NCBI RefSeq assembly: GCF_964340395.1
Contig: NC_135571.1
Span: 8,647,953-8,662,952, forward strand
Origin: Glandiceps talaboti
Taxonomy: Eukaryota; Hemichordata; Enteropneusta; Spengelidae
Direction: 5' to 3'
Length of the DNA stretch: 15,000 bases
Positions 9,045 through 15,000 of the stretch are shown piece after piece. Position numbers and translations under genes: made by a program. The first letter of the stretch is position 1. Each line of letters begins with the position of its first letter. The notes under the pieces were generated by a model. The model saw nothing but the letters and a program-made list of their open reading frames with translations, was not told the origin of the DNA and did no database searches.

Positions 9045-9761
9045 CCTACCTGTTACAGTTAGGATAGCTGAAATAGTGTAGTAGCGTTAGTCCTTCAAGT
9101 CTACAGGTAGGCTACAGTTAGGATAGCTGAAATAGTGTAGTAGTGTTAGTCCTTCAAGTCTACAGGTAGACTACAGTTAGGATAGCTGAAATAGTGTAGT
9201 AGTGTTAGTCCTTCAAGTCTACATGTAGGCTACAGTTAGGATAGCTGAAATAGTGTAGTAGTGTTAGTCCTTCAAGTCTACAGGTAGGCTATGGTTAGGA
9301 TAGCTGAAATAGTGTAGTAGTGTTAGTCCTTCAAGACTACAGGTAGGCTACAGTTAGGATAGCTGAAATAGTGTAGTAGTGTTAGTCCTTCACGACTACA
9401 GGTAGGCTACAGTTAGGATAGCTGAAATAGTGTAGTAGTGTTAGTCCTTCAAGTCTACACTTAGGCTACAGTTAGGATAGCTGAAATAGTGTAGTAGTGT
9501 TAGTCCTTCAAGTCTACAGGTAGGCTACAGTTAGGATAGCTGAAATAGTGTAGTAGTGTTAGTCCTTCAAGTCTACAGGTAGGCTACAGTTAGGATAGCT
9601 GAAATAGTGTAGTAGTGTTAGTCCTTCAAGTCTACAGGTAGACTACAGTTAGGATAGCTGAAATGGTGTAGTAGTGTTAGTCCTTCAAGACTACAGGTAC
9701 ATGTATGGTACAGTTGGGATAGCTCAAATAGTGGAGTGACATTAGTCCTTCAAGACTACAG
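8903..9761. repeat. Minisatellite, 59-bp unit, 13 direct copies and one inverted copy
   Basis: The unit core AGGATAGCTGAAATAGTGTA occurs on the plus strand starting at 8911, 9061, 9120, 9179, 9238 and so on to 9651, with a degraded copy near 9716. The period within the main block is 59 bp. The rest of the unit reads GTAGTGTTAGTCCTTCAAGT and CTACAGGTAGGCTACAGTT. At 8991-9044 the same unit appears in reverse orientation. Direct units differ by only a few substitutions. Stops in all frames make it non-coding. Confidence 0.98.
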
Positions 9762-10656
9762 ATAGATTACTATAATGACTGTGACACAGACACTGCCTTG
9801 GTGAGGTTAGGTACAACTGGTTGTAATTCAATCAGGGGAGTCCTAAGGGAAATTAATTACATCCTGAAGCTCCTTCTCAAATATATCCCTGGGCTGGAAA
9901 CCTTACTTTTAATTAGAAGTTGTAATAAATGTCTACAAGATTAATGACTCAATGGTAATCTTCTCCAGTTCTAGGATTTCCCTAATAATCCTCTTTTCAT
10001 GTATAATTACTATAAATTATTAAAATTGGTCTCTTTTCGACTTATTGATATGTTTAACCGTATTACCTACTTTTAAATTACAGCGAATTTCATGTTATTT
10101 TGCAAATCTTCTAATGTATAAATAACAACCATTAGCATGTAATGATCCATTCTTGCACAACAAACATACATGTACTGTATATCTGACTTTGCAAAAATAG
10201 GCAAGCTTTGGCCAAAAAAAAAGAACTGTTTCTGGTCAGAGCGCGCATCACTTAAATACCCTTGCATCTGTCTTTTTTTTTTCATGTTTGTCCAGCCCAT
10301 GCTGTCTGCAGATCCAGAGGGAAACACAAATTTTTAAAATAACCCTCCTACTTCAGTGAAAACAATTGCAGAGCCAATCATGAACAAGCAAATGACATCT
10401 GCCCCACATACACACTTGCTCTTAAATACTATAAGAACAGTAACTGCCATAAATACATGTAGTAGATTGAGTGACAGGTTTGTTGAGAATTATAAAAAAA
10501 AATCGCGTCATCGCAGCACTTTCGACAAAATGTCCTGACAAGAAACACTTCTCCTTTTTTTGGCCTTATATGAGTTTGTTACTGAAGCTACACTCACTCA
10601 ATCTAACTACAGCCTCTGCCAGTTTTTACTAGCTTGACACAATACACTACTCTACC
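9762..10656. other. Long non-coding stretch
   Basis: No coding exon was recognised. The short open frames on both strands are low-complexity. The interval just before 10657 may be the decayed body of a retroelement whose tail-like motif follows, but no reverse transcriptase or endonuclease residues were found in it. Confidence 0.45.
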
Positions 10657-10699
10657 CTGAAGAAGACCTCCTGTGTGAGGTCGAAACGTTGGGAATAAA
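10657..10699 (+). ncRNA. Hammerhead-core-like hairpin with adjacent AATAAA (retroelement tail?)
   Basis: CTGAAGA (10657-10663) fits the hammerhead core C-U-G-A-N-G-A. One unpaired A follows, then a perfect 6-bp stem, GACCTC (10665-10670) and GAGGTC (10677-10682) around a 6-base loop, then GAAAC (10683-10687), matching the second core strand. AATAAA lies at 10694-10699. Stems I and III and a cleavable GUH site are not evident, so I infer a relic or look-alike and not an active ribozyme. Hammerhead motifs are known in Penelope-like retroelements, and short CTGANGA-hairpin-GAAACG words are common in animal repeat tails. Confidence 0.4.
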
Positions 10700-10740
10700 G
10701 ACAAAAGGACTTGTCATTTCTTTTACCAAACCAAAGCTTA

Positions 10741-11560
10741 TACATGTATGTTTATTTTGTTTGCCTTTCTTACATGTATACTTCACGATTGTTTAATAAC
10801 TTTCTCAGTGTTCTGTTGTTGCAAATGTTTTTGATATTGCAATCATTCATCCTTAAATATATGCTATAACTTATAAGTACCATTGAGTAGGTAAGCTTAA
10901 GTTACATGTATATTTTTATTTTGATTGCCTTTCTTGCATTTCAACAGTTTACTAATTGCTTTCTTGATCTCATTTTTTTCAAATGATGTTTTCGCTTTTA
11001 CAATAATTCATCCTTGTAAAAATATATGCTAAAGTACTGTTGAGTAGGTAAGCTTAAGTTATATGTATATGTTTATTTTGTTTACCTTTCTTGCACTTTG
11101 CAGGATTTACGCTGTCTTGTTCTCATTTATTGCAAATGATGTTTTCAATTTTACAATAATTCATCCTTGCCAAAATATATGCTAAAGTACTGTTGAGTAG
11201 GGAATCTTAAATATACTTATTTTGTTTGCCTTTCTCATACTTCCAAAGGAGTTTACGAATAACTTTCTTGTTCTTATTTTTTGCAAATGATGTTTTCAAT
11301 TTTACCATAATTTATCCTTGCAAAAATATCTGCTACAGTGGGGTGGGGGTGGGGGGGGGGAGGAGGTTACTTTCCCTTTCTCATTTTCATAAACATTTAA
11401 ATTGCAAATGTTGTAGTCCTTTCTTGTGCAAACATTTATCGGTGCAAATAAATGTAGTTGTGCTAAATATATATCGATTTGTTTGCTTTTCTCACTCTTC
11501 CACAGGGTTTACTAATAGTAATAGCTCTCTTACTCTCATTCAGCATTTAATTTAAACGAT
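10741..11560. repeat. Diverged ~155-bp tandem repeat, five to six units
   Basis: The marker TTATTTTGTTTGCCTTTCT and variants occur near 10751, 10915, 11072 and 11216, with a degraded form near 11473. The first spacings are 164, 157 and 144 bp. Other shared words, in order, are GTTTACTAATARCTTTCTTG, GCAAATGATGTTTTCAATTT, ACAATAATTCATCCTTG, AAAATATATGCTAAAGTACT and GTTGAGTAGGTAAGCTTAAG. A G-rich insertion interrupts the later units. Confidence 0.88.
11338..11366 (+). repeat. G-rich tract with quadruplex potential
   Basis: Runs of 4, 5 and 10 G separated by single T bases, then A-GG-A-GG. This satisfies the usual pattern of four G3+ runs with short loops, since the 10-G run can supply two tetrad strands. 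It lies inside one unit of the ~155-bp repeat and is missing from the others. Confidence 0.7.
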
Positions 11561-11679
11561 GTTTCTAAAGTTTTTTGGCGTTTTTTTTTACGACTAACTT
11601 CTGCTGTTGTACTTGAAGTATGTACATGTATGATCACACATAGTAATCAAACCCCATCCACATTCCACACATTTACAAT

Positions 11680-11990
11680 CTATTGACAAACGAGTGAATA
11701 TAAATGGGTCATACCTTCTTTTCGTTTTTTGATTGTTTACACATGCACATCTTGAGTAAGTGAATGCAGTACAGTCAATGACTAGTCGGCAAACGACTCT
11801 TTAACAAGTGAATATAAGTGGGTGAGGGGAGGGGGGCTATATCTTCTCATTTTTTTATTGTTTACACATGCACATCTCGAGTAAGTGAACGCAGTACAGT
11901 CAATGACAAACAACTCTAACAAGTGAATATAAGGGGGGGGGGGGGGAAGGCTATATCTTCTCGTTTTTTGACCGTTTACTCAATAAAGTA
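11680..11990. repeat. 114-bp tandem repeat, about 2.6 units, with G tracts
   Basis: GTGAATATAA occurs at 11694, 11808 and 11923 (spacings 114 and 115). Each is followed by a G-rich segment, then TATCTTCTC/TACCTTCTT, a T run, TTGTTTAC, ACATGCACATC, GAGTAAGTGAA and GCAGTACAGTCAATGAC. The third unit is truncated after TTTACTC. The G segment lengthens from unit to unit. Confidence 0.93.
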
Positions 11991-12299
11991 AGTAAGTGTA
12001 CATGTAGCTCAACTCATCAGAATAATTTATATTATAAAATTAAAAGTAAAGTTTTGTGTAATTTTTAACAGGAAATATTAACATATATTTAGACTCAAAG
12101 TACACCAAAGTAGAGTGCATATCTACGCCAACACTGAGGGCAGTCTAAAGGTTCGAGCTTGAAGATTGATACCATGGTTTCACTAAAATCCTTGTCTAGT
12201 TTTAAAAAACCTGTAATGGTCTAAAATGGGTATTGACTTTTTGGGCCAGGGTTTCCAGCACTGGCCACACACCCCTACCAGAACTGGCCACTGACCCAG
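11991..12299. other. Non-coding stretch
   Basis: No gene is supported. ACTGGCCAC occurs twice near 12260 and 12285, a small local repeat. Confidence 0.45.
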
Positions 12300-12312
12300 A
12301 TTTAGCCAGGTC

Positions 12313-12423
12313 TCAGACCACTAACATTGGTGGTCTGATGCCAAGTGAACTCTTTAGGTAGATTTTTCTATTGATTGCCATTAGTCTAACAACAGACTAC
12401 CACCTTATACATTTGGTAGTCTG
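12313..12423. repeat. Two perfect hairpins built on GACCAC / GACTACC words
   Basis: TCAGACCAC (12313-12321) pairs perfectly with GTGGTCTGA (12330-12338) around 8 bases. CAGACTACCA (12393-12402) pairs perfectly with TGGTAGTCTG (12414-12423) around 11 bases. The second uses the GTAGTCT word found in the 54-bp array that follows, so it may be an ancestral or decayed unit of it. Confidence 0.85.
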
Positions 12424-12974
12424 AACACAATGTTTACATTGTAGTAGTCTATTGTACATATACATTGTATGCGTCTTGGACTACTACTAATCTAGATACA
12501 ATGTTTAGTAGTCTATGTGTCCTGGACTACTGCTAATTTGGTAGTCTAGATACAATGTTTAGTAGTCTATGTGTCCTGGACTACTGCTAATTTGGTAGTC
12601 TAGATACAATGTTTAGTAGTCTATGTGTCCTGGACTACTGCTAATTTGGTAGTCTAGATACAATGTTTAGTAGTCTATGTGTCCTGGACTACTGCTAATT
12701 TGGTAGTCTAGATACAATGTTTAGTAGTCTATGTGTCCTGGACTACTGCCAATTTGGTAGTCTAGATACAATGTTTAGTAGTCTATGTGTCCTGGACTAC
12801 TGCTAATTTGGTAGTCTAGATACAATGTTTAGTAGTCTATGTGTCCTGGACTACTGCTAATTTGGTAGTCTAGATACAATGTTTAGTAGTCTATGTGTCC
12901 TGGACTACTGCTAATTTGGTAGTCTAGATACAATGTTTAGTAGTCTATGTGTCCTGGACTACTGCTAATTTGGT
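12424..12974. repeat. Minisatellite, 54-bp unit, nine near-identical copies
   Basis: TCTAGATACAATG starts at 12491 and then every 54 bp to 12923, nine times. Units from 12545 on appear identical by eye apart from one T-to-C change near 12750 (TGCCAATTT). Each has AGTAGTC and GACTACT 11 bases apart (12507-12513 and 12525-12531 in the first unit), a 7-bp hairpin. Although 54 is divisible by three, all six frames of the unit contain a stop, so it is non-coding. Degenerate copies lie to the left (12424-12490), and the array stops abruptly at GGTACCCTGGACTACA. Confidence 0.98.
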
Positions 12975-13372
12975 ACCCTGGACTACATTGTATTACTAAA
13001 TTTAAGCCCTGACATGTACATTATAAATGTGCTGTACTTTGTGGAGACTTTGCACCAGAATAATTTATAGCCTTCTTTTGAATTATCAAAACAAAATATA
13101 TTTATGGTATACAGTTGATGAGGTCAGACCAAACTGCCATGATTTATGGATTGTTTTCCATGAAAGAAATACAATATTAAACAGAACCCCATGACACACA
13201 TCAGTACTAATGTGGTGTACATGTACACATCAGTGTGCCCTCTAATGATAGCCACATTTTGTTGTTGTGAGTCAAAATGTTAAAAACTGGCATTTCTTGT
13301 GAGTCAGTACATAGTGAGAGATAGAACACCAAATTTTGGTGCATGACTAGAAATTGTGTGTCAGTGGTGCTT
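12975..13372. other. Non-coding stretch
   Basis: AT-rich sequence with no recognised gene. The short minus-strand open frame has no recognisable domain. Confidence 0.5.
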
Positions 13373-13423
13373 TTCCCATGATGCAACATTCAACATGGCG
13401 GGTTTGCAAGTTCCCTATCACAC
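13373..13423 (+). repeat. Dispersed block with YY1-like and ZNF143-like words
   Basis: Contains TTCCCATGATGCAACATTCA, then ACATGGCGGG, then TTTGCAAGTTCCCTATCACA. It matches 3422-3471 in reverse orientation at about 47 of 50 bases. AACATGGCGG resembles the YY1 consensus and CCCATGATGC resembles ZNF143 sites in known animal promoters. No first exon with a good donor follows. It sits directly upstream of dispersed-repeat copy 2. Confidence 0.75.
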
Positions 13424-13430
13424 TCATTCT

Positions 13431-13732
13431 TAAATAGGTGGGGTACGTAGATTTTTTTATTTATTTTTTTTAATATTTTTTATATAATGTGTCTAGTTTA
13501 GGTAGTTATCTTTTCCACTGTTTTCCATATAGTCTGTGTTATTACAGCTTGGAAGGAACAGTTTTATATTATCTTTTTAAGTTGATGTCAGTTTCCACAT
13601 CCACTATTTCTTGCGAGATTTCACAATTTTATCATTTTTTTCTTGAATACATACAAAAAAGTTTAGGGTCGGTGCGAAAAACTAGGTGGGGTCAGGTAAC
13701 CAGAACCAAACAATTTTTTTTTTATTAGGCCT
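13431..13732 (+). mobile_element. Dispersed repeat, copy 2 (family shared with 6057-6390)
   Basis: Begins AAATAGGTGGGGTA and ends TTATTAGGCCT like copy 1, in the same orientation, and is shorter through several indels. The right-end hairpin is weakened here because the left arm reads GTCAGGT while ACCAAAC is kept. The 79-codon open frame over it is not equivalent to the frame in copy 1, so neither is likely to be a protein. Confidence 0.75.
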
Positions 13733-13839
13733 CATATAACGTCTGACTCAACAGATTTTTCTTTCAAACATTTTTATACCAAAAATACATGTGACACATG
13801 CATAGACATGTAGTACCACTCCTATTTGAATCTAGTGAC

Positions 13840-14111
13840 AATGCTAATGTCATCTGTAAACAAAAAATTTGGCTCAAAAATATTGCCAACATAATATACA
13901 ATAAACATAAAAACATTGCAGTGTAAAAACAGCCCAAAAAAATACTTTTACAAGGTCATTTCTGAGAATGGTAATGTGCCTCATGTCATCTACAAACAAA
14001 AAATATGGCTTAAATATATTGCCAGCATACAATAAACATAAAAACAATGCAGTATGGAGACAGACCCCCAAAACACTCTTTTACAAGGCCATTTATGAGA
14101 ATGGTAATGTA
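13840..14111. repeat. 136-bp tandem duplication
   Basis: Two units begin near CATCTGTAAACAAAAAAT (13851) and CATCTACAAACAAAAAAT (13987). They share ATATTGCCARCATA, ACAATAAACATAAAAACA, TGCAGT, CTTTTACAAGG, CATTT and GAGAATGGTAATGT. Divergence is moderate. The open frames found on both strands come from the repeated sequence. Confidence 0.9.
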
Positions 14112-14499
14112 TACAATCTAAAGTCAGTCATTCAAAGCAAAACATCTGCACAGCATGGCTTGTCAGTTTTTATGATCACTGGGTCAACTTTGAGAAGGCA
14201 GTAAAGTGTAATTATTCTGGCTGGCAGCCACCACTCCACTTTAACAATCAGAAAAACTACAACATTTTACTTCCCCATAAAAAACTTCTCATATTATTAG
14301 TCAACAATGTTTTTAACTACTGCTAACATTTCAGTACACTGGATTATAAGTGTACTATTCATCCTTTGGGTGTCATCCACATGGTAGTTGTTACATGTAG
14401 TTTCTGACAAGTCTTTGAAATTCCACAATAAAGCTTGCAACAACTGGAGACTAAAATACACTAGAATGGGCCTCAACAATTGACTGCTGGAGTAGGCAG
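14112..14499. other. Non-coding stretch
   Basis: No supported gene. A compact inverted repeat TGGCTG-G-CAGCCA lies near 14219-14231. The minus-strand open frame over 14297-14542 has no recognisable domain. Confidence 0.45.
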
Positions 14500-15000
14500 G
14501 ACAATCTAGTTTATACAATGCACATGCCCGAGTTGCATGCATTTGAACAGAAAATACAAGATTTATTTCTGGTCCTTCTATGCCACAACAACACGTCTAC
14601 ATGTACACATGTAATTGGTTTTGCAATTCTCAAAATACGAGTCACAACAATATGGTTTATACAATGCACAAGCTAAGTTGTACATGTATGCATTCAAACA
14701 GAAAATATAGGATTTACTGACATACGTCTACATCATTGGTTTTGCAATTCTCATAATATGAGTCACAACAACATGGTTTATTTCCAAACATAAGCCAAGT
14801 TGTACATGTATGTGTTCAAACAGAAAATACAGGATTTATTGCTAATTATTCAACATCACAATGACACACGCCTACATCATTGGTAATATAATTCTCGAAA
14901 TACGAGCCTCAACAATCTGGTTTATACAAATGTACTACACACAAGCCAAGTTGTACTTGTACACATTAAAACAGAAAATACAGCATTTATTATCACAACA
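14500..15000. repeat. Tandem repeat of 122-151 bp units, four copies, continues past the edge
   Basis: ACAGAAAATA occurs at 14547, 14698, 14820 and 14971 (spacings 151, 122 and 151). Shared flanking words are TGGTTTATACAA before it and, after it, GATTTATT, CTACATCATTGG, CAATTCTC and TACGAGTCACAACAA. The 122-bp unit lacks a segment of about 29 bp that the others have. The window ends inside the array. Confidence 0.9.

Noticed and set aside
10073-10538. Open frames on both strands as remains of a retroelement protein
   Set aside because: No reverse transcriptase, GIY-YIG or other recognisable motif could be read in them.
2440-12974. CRISPR array (repeats of 50-59 bp)
   Set aside because: The arrays have no unique spacers between short conserved repeats, no cas genes are present and the DNA is clearly eukaryotic in character. 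They are minisatellites.

Overview
The window looks like intergenic or intronic DNA of a multicellular eukaryote, most likely a marine invertebrate. It is AT-rich, has no dense gene order, no convincing long open frame outside low-complexity DNA, long microsatellites, at least ten separate tandem arrays, dispersed repeats and a very high density of the palindrome TACATGTA. An amphioxus-like or bivalve-like genome is my best guess. This rests on general impression, not on a diagnostic gene.

Layout. 330-960: an old ~200-bp tandem repeat. 996-1092: a 48-bp duplication. 1284-1463 and 1611-1660: (AC)n and (TTG)n microsatellites. 1767-1839, minus strand: the only reasonable coding candidate, a short first exon (24 codons plus one base) ending at a consensus GTAAGT donor. 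2440-2705: a 55-bp array. 3422-3471: a block that recurs inverted at 13373-13423. 5009-5910: an 18-copy 50/51-bp minisatellite with an exact three-unit duplication. 6057-6390 and 13431-13732: two copies of one dispersed repeat. 6670-6780: a possible retroposon tail. 6821-7097: hexamer microsatellites. 7765-8575: a diverged ~190-bp tandem repeat. 8903-9761: a 59-bp minisatellite with one inverted unit. 10657-10699: a hammerhead-core-like hairpin followed by AATAAA. 10741-11560: a diverged ~155-bp repeat. 11680-11990: a 114-bp repeat with G tracts. 12300-12974: hairpins leading into a nearly uniform 54-bp minisatellite. 13840-14111: a 136-bp duplication. 14500-15000: a tandem repeat that runs off the window.

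No pathway or operon can be described. If the exon at 1839 is real, its gene runs leftward out of the window and the rest is upstream or neighbouring intergenic DNA. The main content is repeat biology: arrays of different ages, from badly diverged to almost uniform, several with internal inverted repeats. I did not find an undescribed enzymatic system. The best leads are the mixed-orientation 59-bp array, the 50-bp array whose units look like 3' splice sites, the hammerhead-like hairpin and the dispersed promoter-like block.
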